A DNA stretch of 64,000 nucleotides from UBA7330 sp043554545 (lineage in GTDB: Bacteria; Bacteroidota; Bacteroidia; Cytophagales; Cyclobacteriaceae): contig CP121337.1 of the NCBI GenBank assembly GCA_043554545.1, forward strand, positions 2,790,001 through 2,854,000, read 5' to 3'. Positions within the stretch are counted from its first letter, which is position 1. Every line of letters starts with the position of its first letter. The notes under the pieces are model-generated. The model was given only the letters and a program-made list of their open reading frames with translations, was not told the origin of the DNA and ran no database searches. The translations under genes were made by a program, and so were the position numbers. This document shows, piece after piece, positions 8,355 through 17,222 of the stretch.

Positions 8355-9572
8355 GTGAAAAATCAAGGGCACCAAAATCTTTTTCTATTATTCTTCCTGA
8401 CGCTACTACTACTAAGTGCCTGTAAGGTTTCTAAAAAAGTCAGTATCCAAAATAACCAAGCCTCTGTAGATACGATACAAATCGTAACTGATACAACAAC
8501 TATTGAGCCTATAAAAACTTACATTACTCAGAAAGGTGATACGCTTGAAACGCTTGGAGAGGAAGTTAATATCAACATTGAAAGGTTGCTTCCTGACAGT
8601 GTTACACTGATGGCTGTTGGAGATATCATGATGGGAACAAATTATCCGAACCCTTCTTATTTACCATCAGGTTCTGGCTCCTACTTATGGGATAAAGTTC
8701 GTGCAATTCTGGCTTCTGCTGACATCACTTTTGGTAACCTGGAGGGTACAATACTTGATGGTGAAGGTGACCCGAAAGAATGTAAAAACCCAAAGGCATG
8801 CTATCTATTCAGAATGCCATCATACTTATCTCAAAACCTATTAGACTGCGGTTTTGACTTGATAAGTGTAGCTAATAATCATGCCAATGATTTTGGTTCA
8901 GTAGGAAGGGTTAGTACACAAAACTTACTAGACTCATTAGGGATAGGTAAAGCTGGAAGTATTGAGAGTCCCTATACTATTCATAAGATAAATGGAATGT
9001 ATATAGGCTTCGTAGCCTTTGCTCCAAATAAAGGTACCCAATTACTCCACAATCAGGAAAGAGCCATTGAAATTGTAAAAGAATTAGACTCATTGGCTGA
9101 TATGGTAGTAGTTTCTGTTCATGGAGGAGCTGAAGGTGTTGATAATCAACATATTACGAGAGAAAGGGAGTTTTACTATGGAGAAGACAGAGGTAACATG
9201 TACCAGTTTTCTCACCTACTCATTGAAAATGGGGCTGATGTGATTCTTGGACATGGCCCACATGTTCCTAGAGCAATTGAAATCTATAAAAACAGAATAA
9301 TTGCCTATTCACTTGGGAACTTCCTCACCTATGGTCGTTTTAATTTACGGGGAGCAGCCGGCCTGGCACCCATTTTGCAATTGAACCTCACAGTAGATGG
9401 AACATTTCTTTCCGGACAAATTCACTCATATAAACAATCATATACCAATGGCCCCCTAAATGATCCAAATGGTGTAGTCGCATCCACTATTAAGAAATTA
9501 TCTGAAGAAGATTTCCCCGAAAACAAAATAATCATTGAAGATGATGGAAGAATTTTTTATCTTCAAAACTGA
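8355..9572 (+). CDS. CapA-family (PGA_cap) metallophosphatase-like lipoprotein
   Basis: The protein belongs to the CapA/poly-gamma-glutamate capsule family, which has a calcineurin-like metallophosphatase fold. Motifs visible are VGDIMMGTNYP, FGNLEGTI, SVANNHANDFG, VVSVHGGAEG and GHGPHVPRAIE followed by YSLGNFLTYG, all in canonical order. The N-terminus is a lipoprotein signal ending LLLLSAC. The frame is open from TTG at 8346, but the GTG at 8355 gives the more usual short signal start (MKNQ...). Its true substrate is unknown; many family members are not involved in polyglutamate synthesis, and no capB/capC is nearby. A MerR regulator gene follows after 11 bases. Confidence 0.85.
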   Translation: MKNQGHQNLFLLFFLTLLLLSACKVSKKVSIQNNQASVDTIQIVTDTTTIEPIKTYITQKGDTLETLGEEVNINIERLLPDSVTLMAVGDIMMGTNYPNPSYLPSGSGSYLWDKVRAILASADITFGNLEGTILDGEGDPKECKNPKACYLFRMPSYLSQNLLDCGFDLISVANNHANDFGSVGRVSTQNLLDSLGIGKAGSIESPYTIHKINGMYIGFVAFAPNKGTQLLHNQERAIEIVKELDSLADMVVVSVHGGAEGVDNQHITREREFYYGEDRGNMYQFSHLLIENGADVILGHGPHVPRAIEIYKNRIIAYSLGNFLTYGRFNLRGAAGLAPILQLNLTVDGTFLSGQIHSYKQSYTNGPLNDPNGVVASTIKKLSEEDFPENKIIIEDDGRIFYLQN

Positions 9573-9583
9573 AATCACTGACC

Positions 9584-9922
9584 GTGCCCTATAAAGAAAA
9601 GGAAATACAAAAAAAGTACTACACCATTGGTGAAGTAGCTGATGAATTAAAAGTTGCCACCTCCCTTATCCGGTTTTGGGAGGGGGAGTTTGACATCATC
9701 AAACCTAAAAAGAATAGGAAAGGTAATCGTCAGTTTACCAGTGAGGATATCAAGAATGTAAAGCTTATCTACTATCTCGTAAAAGAAAAGGGATATACCC
9801 TACAAGGAGCTCGTGATTTTATTGATTCAGATATAGATGGTGCAATCAATCGGGTAGATATGATTGAGTCGCTTAAAAAAGTCAGGAATTTTTTAGAAAA
9901 GCTAAGAAAAGAGCTCCAATAA
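9584..9922 (+). CDS. MerR-family transcriptional regulator, short form
   Basis: A 112-residue DNA-binding protein with GTG start. Residues about 12-80 form the MerR winged helix-turn-helix: YTIGEVADELKVATSLIRFWEGEF and then NRQFTSEDIKNVKLIYYLVKEKGYTLQGAR. After the domain there is only a short C-terminal helix (about 95-112), so there is no effector or metal-binding domain and no cysteine signature. Proteins of this compact type are widespread next to dprA or M23 genes in Bacteroidota; their targets are not known to me. It lies between capA-like and dprA with gaps of 11 and 3 bases, which suggests one transcript. Confidence 0.88.
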   Translation: MPYKEKEIQKKYYTIGEVADELKVATSLIRFWEGEFDIIKPKKNRKGNRQFTSEDIKNVKLIYYLVKEKGYTLQGARDFIDSDIDGAINRVDMIESLKKVRNFLEKLRKELQ

Positions 9923-9925
9923 ACC

Positions 9926-11020
9926 ATGGATGAGAAGGTCTATCAGGTGGCCCTGGAATTAATACCGGGCATAGGAGATGTTACAGCCCGACAGTTAATT
10001 AGTTATACCGGTTCTGCGTCTGCTGTTTTCACCTCTGACCATAAGGCCTTGCTAAAAACGCCAGGCGTCGGACCTGGATTTGCTTCAACCATTTCGTCTT
10101 CGAAGGTGTTTTTAAAGGCTAAAAAAATCATTGATGATTGTGAGCAATTAAACATCCAAATCATCCATTATACAGACAGCTCATACCCCTCCCGCCTAAA
10201 GGAGGTTTCAGACGCACCAAATGTAATCTATGTAAAAGGCTCTGCAAATTTGAATGGTAATAGAATGGTGGCCATCGTTGGAACAAGAAACGCTACGGAA
10301 TACGGGAAAACAACTACAAAAGATATTATTGAGGATATGGTGGCTATTCATCCTGTTGTCGTCAGTGGGCTTGCTTATGGGATTGATATTCAAGCACACA
10401 AGACGGCCCTATCCAAGAATTTAAAAACATTTGCTGTATTGGCAGGCGGACTGGATAAAATCTATCCCTCCATCCATAAAAAGACAGCTGATGAGATTCT
10501 GGAAAAAGGAGCCCTTATCTCAGAAAATCCTCCCGGTGTTCAGGCTGAAGCACATTTTTTTCCTGCCAGAAACCGTATCATTGCGGGAATGTCTGATGCA
10601 ACAATTGTGGTAGAAGCCGCAAAAAAAGGTGGCGCTTTGATTACTGCCAATATCGCCGACTCCTACAACCGCGTTGTTTTTGCCATTCCTGGTAACCTCA
10701 GTAATTCTCTTTCTGTGGGTTGTAATCAATTGATTAGAAGTCAAAAAGCAAACCTTTACAGGGGGCGGGAAGACTTGGACTATCACCTTGGTTGGACAGC
10801 TAGCAATGAAGACCTAATGCAGAAAAAAACAGTCGGTAAACTCACCACGCAGGAGCAAATCGTTTATAAACTATTATCCTCTGATAAAGATGGTATTGCA
10901 ATTGACAAGATATCTAATATAACCCAAATACCGCCAGACCTATTGTCGGCGGTACTTTTGAACCTGGAGTTTCAAGGGTTTATCAAAAGCTTACCTGGCA
11001 AGAAATACCAAACAACCTAA
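9926..11020 (+). CDS. dprA: DNA-processing protein DprA
   Basis: DprA loads RecA on single-stranded DNA that enters during natural transformation. The N-terminal part (residues about 1-70) has helix-hairpin-helix motifs (ELIPGIGDVTARQLI; TPGVGPGFA). The Rossmann-like core has VAIVGTRNATEYG, VVSGLAYGIDIQAHKTAL, LAGGLDKIYPSIHK, ISENPPG and FPARNRIIAGMSDATIVVEA, the classic DprA/Smf signature. The C-terminal about 60 residues form a winged helix. At 364 residues it is full length. It follows the MerR gene after 3 bases and overlaps the convergent transporter gene by 4 bases at the stop codon. Confidence 0.96.
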   Translation: MDEKVYQVALELIPGIGDVTARQLISYTGSASAVFTSDHKALLKTPGVGPGFASTISSSKVFLKAKKIIDDCEQLNIQIIHYTDSSYPSRLKEVSDAPNVIYVKGSANLNGNRMVAIVGTRNATEYGKTTTKDIIEDMVAIHPVVVSGLAYGIDIQAHKTALSKNLKTFAVLAGGLDKIYPSIHKKTADEILEKGALISENPPGVQAEAHFFPARNRIIAGMSDATIVVEAAKKGGALITANIADSYNRVVFAIPGNLSNSLSVGCNQLIRSQKANLYRGREDLDYHLGWTASNEDLMQKKTVGKLTTQEQIVYKLLSSDKDGIAIDKISNITQIPPDLLSAVLLNLEFQGFIKSLPGKKYQTT

Positions 11021-12816
11021 CTAAACGGGTAAATAATTGGGATGAGAAAAGAGGCTATGATCCAAAATAACAAATTAAGCCATATACCAACTTTAAGGAA
11101 ATCTCTGAATTTGTATTGTCCTGCACTGTAAACCATGGTATTGGTCTGATATCCAATGGGTGTCATAAAGCTTGCTGAAGCTGCAAGCATCACTGCAACT
11201 AAAAAAGGAATAGGGCTCAATTCTAATTTATCAGCTGTAGTAATGGCTATTGGTGCTAAAAGAGCAGCGGTAGCATTGTTTGACATTAATTCTGTTAGTA
11301 GAGATGTCATTAAATATAAGCCTGACAATACCGCTACCGGCCCCCAGACATTCAGGTTATTAATGAGCGATTCGGATATCAGGTACGCCAACCCACTTTT
11401 TTCCAGCGCCACCCCCAGACTCAAAGAACCCGCTAAAAGGAAGACGATTTTCCATTCGATTGATTGATAAAGTTCCTTCATGTTAATCACACCTGTCAAC
11501 ACCAGAAGTACCCCTCCCAAAACCGTACTGATCACTATTGGCAATACATTAAAGGTTGCCAGTAGAACAACACCAGAAATAATGGATAATACGATTAGAA
11601 ATTTTCTTTTGCTGAAATCAATGATGCCTTCTTCAGATAAGACGATGAAAGGCGACTGTTGATTCATTTCCTGCTTCTTTAGGTTTTGAACCCTGTGATT
11701 TTTGATCTCTGTCAAAATGATATCGCCTGCTTTGAGTTGCACATCATGGAGGTGCTCATGCACCACTTCTTCACGGTGTTGAATAGCCAATGGCACTGCC
11801 CGATAGCGTCTCCTGAAATCCATTTCTCGAAGACTTTTCCCCTCAAACTCAGAACCGGAAGTAATAATTAATTCCAGAATACTCGTATCTCCTTTCTGGA
11901 TTTCATTGTCACTAATACGAATAGCATTGGTATTAAAACCAACTCTTAGGCGATCTTTTAATTCCTTTAACTTTTCAACATTACATCTGATCTTAATGTG
12001 ATCACCACTTTTCAGAACAAAATCACCGGAAGGTAAGGTATAGCTAGAGCTTTTTCTTCTCACCTCAATCAAATCAATCTCTAATTCCTTAACAATGACA
12101 GAATCCATAATTCGCTGCCCGACAAACTCCGAACCTTCAAGCACCTCAATCTCTGTGAGGTAATTCCTCATCATGAATTTCTCTTCCAGATCTTCCTCAC
12201 TTATCCTATTTGGAAGTAACTTTTTCCCAAAAAGAAATACGTAAAGACTACCCACTACTAGTAATACAAGCCCAATAGGTGCAGATAAAAACATCGGAAA
12301 TGCTTCCAGCCCATTGTCCTGAGCAATACCACTGACAAGCACATTGGTAGATGTACCTATGATGGTACAAGTTCCTCCAAATATAGAAGCATATGATAGT
12401 GGTATCAATAATTTGGAAGGACTAACCCCTGAAATATTAGCCACACTGACCATTACAGGAATGAACATTGCAACGATTGGCGTATTGTTGATGAAGGCTG
12501 AAATCAGACCAATAAACAACATCATGGCTAGTATTCCAACATTAAAATTTTTCTTAAACAGGATACCTAATATGGGGCCTATCCTTTGAAGCGCTCCTGT
12601 CTTTAAAAGCGCATAACTTAGAACAAACATGAAAGCAACTGTGAGTACTGCAGGGTTACTAAACCCTTTTATTCCTTCAACAGGTGTAATAACTCCTGTT
12701 AAGGTTAGCGACAACATGATGAGTATAGCTACTAAATCGATGGATAGCCATTCTGTAGCAAAAAGAATTACTGCTGATACAATAATAATCAGGACAATGA
12801 TGGCATCAATTCCCAT
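11017..12816 (-). CDS. SLC13/DASS-family membrane transporter with two TrkA-C domains
   Basis: A 599-residue inner-membrane transporter. Residues about 1-200 carry hydrophobic segments including FINNTPIVAMFIPVM. Residues about 205-400 hold two soluble TrkA-C (RCK_C) domains (for example SEFVGQRIMDSVIVKELEIDLIEVRR and GSEFEGKSLREMDF). The C-terminal half repeats the membrane fold with LMSNNATAALLAPIA and TPIGYQTNTMVYSAG, the SNNA/NTA-type substrate and sodium motifs of the family. Related proteins move sulfate, dicarboxylates or citrate with sodium; which one applies here cannot be read. It ends tail to tail with dprA. No close functional neighbour explains the substrate, although the methionine synthase operon lies directly upstream. 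Confidence 0.85.
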   Translation of the reverse strand: MGIDAIIVLIIIVSAVILFATEWLSIDLVAILIMLSLTLTGVITPVEGIKGFSNPAVLTVAFMFVLSYALLKTGALQRIGPILGILFKKNFNVGILAMMLFIGLISAFINNTPIVAMFIPVMVSVANISGVSPSKLLIPLSYASIFGGTCTIIGTSTNVLVSGIAQDNGLEAFPMFLSAPIGLVLLVVGSLYVFLFGKKLLPNRISEEDLEEKFMMRNYLTEIEVLEGSEFVGQRIMDSVIVKELEIDLIEVRRKSSSYTLPSGDFVLKSGDHIKIRCNVEKLKELKDRLRVGFNTNAIRISDNEIQKGDTSILELIITSGSEFEGKSLREMDFRRRYRAVPLAIQHREEVVHEHLHDVQLKAGDIILTEIKNHRVQNLKKQEMNQQSPFIVLSEEGIIDFSKRKFLIVLSIISGVVLLATFNVLPIVISTVLGGVLLVLTGVINMKELYQSIEWKIVFLLAGSLSLGVALEKSGLAYLISESLINNLNVWGPVAVLSGLYLMTSLLTELMSNNATAALLAPIAITTADKLELSPIPFLVAVMLAASASFMTPIGYQTNTMVYSAGQYKFRDFLKVGIWLNLLFWIIASFLIPIIYPFS

Positions 12817-12854
12817 TTTGGCTTATCTGTTTATTTATTCAAAAATGGGGTAAA

Positions 12855-15542
12855 TTATTTATAACCCAGTACAGGAGACATCCACCTTTCTACATCTTCC
12901 ACCGTCATGCCTTTCCTGATTGCATACTCATCAACCTGATCTTTGTAGATCTTACCTAATCCAAAATATTTTGATTCAGGGTGAGAAAAATAAAAACCAC
13001 TGACTGCAGCAGCCGGCCACATAGCCATACTCTCCGTTAATTCAATTCCTGTTTTTGCAGTCACTTCCAGTAAGTCAAATAAAATTGGCTTTTCAGTGTG
13101 GTCAGGGCATGCAGGATACCCAGGTGCTGGTCTAATGCCCTGATAGACTTCTTTAATGAGACTTTCATTATCCAGGTCTTCTTTTGGGTCATACCCCCAA
13201 TACACATTCCTTACTTTTTTATGCAAAAGTTCAGCAAAGGCTTCGGCGAGTCTGTCCGCAACCGCTTTGATCATGATAGACATATAATCATCGTGATCCT
13301 TTTCATATTGATCTGCCAATTCCTTTGCTCCAAATCCTGTTGACACAGCGAACCCTCCAATATAATCTTTTAACCCTGTCTCTTTAGGGGCAATAAAATC
13401 TGAAAGAGAGTTATTCGGAATATCCTTGCCCTTTTTACCTTGTTGCCTAAGAAAATGAAAAGTAGCTAATTCCTTTTTGCGTTCATCGTCTTCAAAAAGA
13501 ATCACATCATCTCCTAATGCATTTGCAGGAAAAATCCCAAATACCCCATTTGCCTGAAATAATTTTTCTTCAATTACCCTATCTAATAAATCGTTGGCCT
13601 CATTGTATAACTTCCTTGCCTCTTTCCCGACTGTAGGGTTATCAAAAATTGTCGGAAATTTACCCTTTAGCATCCAGGTATTAAAAAAGGGGGTCCAGTC
13701 AATATACTTTCGAATTTCATTCAATGGAAAATCCTTCAAAAGTTGAGTTCCCAACTGTTTTGGTTTGGGAGGCTCATATGCTTCCCAGTCAATCGCCAAC
13801 TTATTTTTTCTGGCTTCTGCTATTCCAATGTGTCCTTTTTCATTTCTCTTGTTCTGATGGTTTTCTCTCAAAGCCACATATTCGGTCTTGATCCCTTCAG
13901 CATATTCCTTTGAGACTGTGCTTAACAATTTCGAAACTACCCCTACACTCTTGGATGCATCCAACACATGTATTACTGGACCTGAATATTTTGGTTCAAT
14001 CTTTACAGCTGTGTGAATACGAGAAGTTGTTGCACCACCTATCAATAAAGGAATCTTCATTTTTCTTCTCTCCATCTCGTCTGCGACATGAACCATTTCA
14101 TCCAGAGAAGGAGTAATAAGCCCACTAAGTCCGATGACATCAGCATTTTCCTTTACTGCCTCCTCCAAAATTCTTTCTGCTGGTACCATTACACCCAAAT
14201 CAACAATATCATAATTGTTGCAACCAAGCACTACACCTACGATGTTTTTACCAATATCATGCACATCCCCTTTCACCGTAGCCATTAGTATTTTTCCCTT
14301 ACTGGATTTCTTGCCGGCTTTCTCTGCTTCCAGATAAGGAATCAAGTAAGCAACAGACTTCTTCATTACCCTGGCACTCTTCACGACCTGCGGAAGAAAC
14401 ATCTTGCCAGAGCCAAATAGATCACCCACCACATTCATCCCATCCATAAGAGGACCTTCTATTACGGTAAGCGGACTGTTCAATTTCAATCTTGCCTCTT
14501 CCGTATCCTCTTCAATAAAATCGACAATACCATTTACCAGCGCATGAGCCAATCTGGATTCTACTGATTCTTTTCTCCACTTATCATCCTTTACCCTTAC
14601 TTTTCCTCCTCCTTTTACTTTTTCAGCATAGTCTAATAACCGCTCTGTGGCATCGGACCTTCTATTCAGGATTACATCTTCTACTTTTTCCAGTAACTCT
14701 TTAGGTATTTGATTATAGACCTCTATCATCCCCGCATTGACAATACCCATATCCATTCCGGCTTTGATCGCATGGTATAGGAAAGCAGAGTGCATGGCCT
14801 CCCTGACTACTTCATTGCCACGAAACGAAAAGGAAACGTTGCTTACTCCTCCACTTACATGAGCTCCGGGTAGATGTTCTTTTATCCATTTTGTAGCTTT
14901 AAAAAAATCTACCGCATAGTTATTATGCTCTTCAATTCCTGTAGCAACTGGAAAAATATTTGGATCAAAAATTATGTCCTGGGCAGGAAAACCCACTTTA
15001 TCCACCAGGATCCTGTAGCATCTTTCGCAGATTTCAATTCTTCGTTCGTATGAATCAGCTTGTCCTTGCTCATCAAATGCCATGATTACCGTAGCAGCAC
15101 CATAACTTTTGAGCTTTCTGGCTTGCTCAACAAATTTCTCCTCCCCTTCTTTTAAGGAAATAGAATTTACAACTCCTTTACCCTGTATGCACTGTAAAGC
15201 TGCTTCTATGATCTCCCATTTGGAAGAGTCTACCATGATAGGAATTCTGCTAATCTCAGGTTCTGATGCGATCAGGTTGAGGTATTTTACCATGGCTGCC
15301 TTACCGTCCAGCATCCCCTCATCCATATTAACATCCAGGATTTGTGCTCCATTCCTAACCTGATCCAAAGCTACATCCAATGCTTCTTCATAATTCTCAT
15401 CCCTGATCAATCGTGCAAATCGACGAGAGCCAGTGACATTTGTTCTTTCTCCAATATTCACAAAATTCGTTTCTTTGGTAATCACCAAAGGTTCCAATCC
15501 TGAAAGCATTAATGGAGGAATATTTTTTCCTGATGAACTCAT
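12855..15542 (-). CDS. metH: Methionine synthase, folate/B12/activation part (split MetH, C-terminal protein)
   Basis: This 895-residue protein has three of the four MetH modules. The pterin-binding domain starts at about residue 25 (FVNIGERTNVTGSRRFARLI). A helical cap and the cobalamin-binding domain (about 320-550) follow, with the DVHDIG motif that supplies the lower-axial His. The C-terminal activation domain has RPAPGYPACPDHTEK, the AdoMet-binding signature. It transfers methyl groups from methyl-THF to cob(I)alamin. The homocysteine-binding module is missing here and is encoded separately at 16029-17045. The start at 15542 sits 68 bases after the QueF-like gene and the whole set lies behind one SAM-I riboswitch. 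Confidence 0.95.
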   Translation of the reverse strand: MSSSGKNIPPLMLSGLEPLVITKETNFVNIGERTNVTGSRRFARLIRDENYEEALDVALDQVRNGAQILDVNMDEGMLDGKAAMVKYLNLIASEPEISRIPIMVDSSKWEIIEAALQCIQGKGVVNSISLKEGEEKFVEQARKLKSYGAATVIMAFDEQGQADSYERRIEICERCYRILVDKVGFPAQDIIFDPNIFPVATGIEEHNNYAVDFFKATKWIKEHLPGAHVSGGVSNVSFSFRGNEVVREAMHSAFLYHAIKAGMDMGIVNAGMIEVYNQIPKELLEKVEDVILNRRSDATERLLDYAEKVKGGGKVRVKDDKWRKESVESRLAHALVNGIVDFIEEDTEEARLKLNSPLTVIEGPLMDGMNVVGDLFGSGKMFLPQVVKSARVMKKSVAYLIPYLEAEKAGKKSSKGKILMATVKGDVHDIGKNIVGVVLGCNNYDIVDLGVMVPAERILEEAVKENADVIGLSGLITPSLDEMVHVADEMERRKMKIPLLIGGATTSRIHTAVKIEPKYSGPVIHVLDASKSVGVVSKLLSTVSKEYAEGIKTEYVALRENHQNKRNEKGHIGIAEARKNKLAIDWEAYEPPKPKQLGTQLLKDFPLNEIRKYIDWTPFFNTWMLKGKFPTIFDNPTVGKEARKLYNEANDLLDRVIEEKLFQANGVFGIFPANALGDDVILFEDDERKKELATFHFLRQQGKKGKDIPNNSLSDFIAPKETGLKDYIGGFAVSTGFGAKELADQYEKDHDDYMSIMIKAVADRLAEAFAELLHKKVRNVYWGYDPKEDLDNESLIKEVYQGIRPAPGYPACPDHTEKPILFDLLEVTAKTGIELTESMAMWPAAAVSGFYFSHPESKYFGLGKIYKDQVDEYAIRKGMTVEDVERWMSPVLGYK

Positions 15543-15610
15543 CTTATGAAAAGGTTAATAAATCGAAAAGTCGGAGTATGTAAAAGAAGATAAAGACGAT
15601 ACAACAAGTA

Positions 15611-16048
15611 CTACATCAACACCTGCCAGTTATCATCGACGCCACCATAAGCCCAATCCCGATATTTCTCATCTCCTCCTCTTGCAGACCAATCAGAATC
15701 AATGGTCAGCTTGGAACTGATTCCACCGCGAGGATTACAGTTCATGACGATTCTCAAACGATCTGGTTGGTAAATAGCCATTAAGTCTTCATAGAAGATG
15801 TTTATCAACCTTTCATAGGACACCGTAATATCCCTCAACTGAAAAACATACTGCTTCAGTGATTTCAATTCAATGATCTTTTTGCCCGGATAAAAAGTCA
15901 GGTAGACATTCGCAAAATCCGGTTGTTCTTTTACTCCCAGGAAAGTGAATTCCGGAATCTTTATCTTTATTTCATATGCATCTTTTGAAGGATTAGGAAT
16001 TGCCTTTAAGGTATCCCTATCTATGGCATCATACAATTTCACTGTCAT
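15611..16048 (-). CDS. QueF-like T-fold protein lacking the catalytic cysteine
   Basis: The 145-residue protein aligns by eye along nearly its full length with type I QueF (preQ0 nitrile reductase). It has PEFTFLG..QPDFANVYLTFYP, ELKSLKQYVF (the QueF family motif), LRDITVSYERLIN and NPRGGIS. In active QueF the first block is EFTSLCPKTGQPDF. Here the nucleophilic Cys is Gly38 and one residue of the loop is deleted, while the acidic residue (Asp44) and the later Glu79 remain; the His next to that Glu is Tyr78. The covalent thioimide chemistry of QueF is therefore not possible by the known mechanism. The gene overlaps the MetH homocysteine-module gene by 20 bases. A pterin- or purine-related binding role in methionine synthesis is inference. 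Confidence 0.75.
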   Translation of the reverse strand: MTVKLYDAIDRDTLKAIPNPSKDAYEIKIKIPEFTFLGVKEQPDFANVYLTFYPGKKIIELKSLKQYVFQLRDITVSYERLINIFYEDLMAIYQPDRLRIVMNCNPRGGISSKLTIDSDWSARGGDEKYRDWAYGGVDDNWQVLM

Positions 16049-17045
16049 GACTTAATTTTTGTTTTCTTGGTTTAAAATTCTTTGCGGCCTCTGCAATTTC
16101 TCTAATATGGTCAGGCGTTGTTCCACAACAACCACCAATAATATTTAACCATCCATTTTTAAGAAACTCTTCAATTTGTTCTCTCATTTCCTTTGGAGTC
16201 TGATCATACTCACCAAATTCATTGGGTAATCCAGCATTTGGATGTGCGCTGGTAGCAAAATCAGATTTATCAGAGATGATTTGTAAATAAGGCCTTAGTT
16301 GACTTGCTCCTAAAGCACAATTCAATCCCAAACTTAATAGTGGCATATGAGAAATTGAAATAAGAAATGCTTCTGTGGTCTGACCGGACAACGTTCTTCC
16401 TGATGCATCCGTAATGGTTCCCGAAACCATTACCGGAATATCAATATTTCGTTCTTTTTTTATTTCATCAATCCCAAAAAGGGCTGCTTTGGCATTTAGC
16501 GTATCAAAAACGGTTTCGACCATTAGCATGTCTACCTCTCCATCCAATAAAGCTTCCGCCTGTTGCTTGTATGCAAGTCTTAGTTGATCAAATGAAACAG
16601 CACGATAACCCGGATCATTAACATCGGGAGATAAAGAAGCCGTTCGATTTGTGGGCCCGATTGACCCTACAACGAAACGGGGCTTATCCGGCTCTTTCTG
16701 TGTGAATTCATCTGCTACTTCCCTCGCTATTTTTGCAGATTGGTAATTCAGCCTATACACCCACTCTTCTAAGCCATAATCAGCCTGAGCAATGGTGGTT
16801 CCAGAAAACGTATTGGTTTCTGCAATGTCAGCACCTGCTTCAAAATATTGTCTGTGTATGTCCTTAATGATATCAGGTCTGGTGATCGAAAGAAGGTCAT
16901 TATTTCCTTTGAGGGATTTAGGGTGATTTGCCAGTTCCTCATTCCTGAAGTCGTCTTCTTCAAGCTTGTGCCTTTGAATCATGGTACCCATGGCACCATC
17001 AAGAACCAGGATTCTTTCAGAAAGTATCTCTTGAATATTTTTCAT
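16029..17045 (-). CDS. metH: Methionine synthase homocysteine-binding module (split MetH, N-terminal protein)
   Basis: A 338-residue homocysteine S-methyltransferase domain. It opens with ILVLDGAMGTMIQRHKLEEDDFRN, as in the N-terminus of MetH, and has the zinc-thiolate cysteines in LSLGLNCALG and in NIIGGCCGTTPDHIRE. The methyl group would come from the B12-bound partner at 12855-15542. In most bacteria both are one polypeptide of about 1200 residues; here the modules are split, with a QueF-like gene between them. It is the first gene after a SAM-I riboswitch. The ATG at 17045 is preceded directly by AAGAGAAGG, a good ribosome binding site that can pair with an upstream segment. Confidence 0.94.
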   Translation of the reverse strand: MKNIQEILSERILVLDGAMGTMIQRHKLEEDDFRNEELANHPKSLKGNNDLLSITRPDIIKDIHRQYFEAGADIAETNTFSGTTIAQADYGLEEWVYRLNYQSAKIAREVADEFTQKEPDKPRFVVGSIGPTNRTASLSPDVNDPGYRAVSFDQLRLAYKQQAEALLDGEVDMLMVETVFDTLNAKAALFGIDEIKKERNIDIPVMVSGTITDASGRTLSGQTTEAFLISISHMPLLSLGLNCALGASQLRPYLQIISDKSDFATSAHPNAGLPNEFGEYDQTPKEMREQIEEFLKNGWLNIIGGCCGTTPDHIREIAEAAKNFKPRKQKLSHDSEIV

Positions 17046-17085
17046 CCTTCTCTTTTAACCTTTATAACACACTTACAAGAAAAGG
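17046..17085 (-). promoter_or_regulatory. Possible RBS-sequestering hairpin in the metH leader
   Basis: CCTTTTCTT (85-77 of the 17 kb block, read leftward) is complementary over 9 bases, with one G-U pair, to AAGAGAAGG (17054-17046), which directly precedes the metH ATG. The loop is 22 bases. It is a candidate expression platform of the upstream riboswitch. Confidence 0.4.
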
Positions 17086-17106
17086 ATTCACTATGGGTGA
17101 TAAGAT

Positions 17107-17219
17107 CACTCATCTATCCTGCCTAAAGCAGAAAGGGAATTGGCACCGAAAATCGCTGTAAAACGGCCAGGTTGCCAAGGTGTCACAGGGCCCTGTCCCT
17201 CGACCTTTCTTGATAAGTT
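17107..17219 (-). ncRNA. SAM-I riboswitch (S-box) upstream of the metH operon
   Basis: Read leftward, this region carries the S-box core in order: CTTATCAAGA (P1 5' strand), GGTCGAGGGA, GGCCCTGTGACACC, GGCAACC, GGTGCCAATTCC, the P4 hairpin CTGC-TTTAG-GCAG, and GATGAG, which closes P1. All of the near-invariant S-box segments are present. It should bind S-adenosylmethionine and turn off the split metH operon when SAM is plentiful. Just downstream a second CTTATC (17104-17099) can pair with GATGAG, in competition with P1, so an alternative fold is visible. A -7 promoter box lies immediately upstream. Confidence 0.9.
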
Positions 17220-17222
17220 CCG

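Noticed and set aside
11156..12853. Several rightward open frames of 60-103 codons inside the SLC13 gene
   Set aside because: They are antisense shadows of a hydrophobic protein gene with clear family motifs on the other strand.
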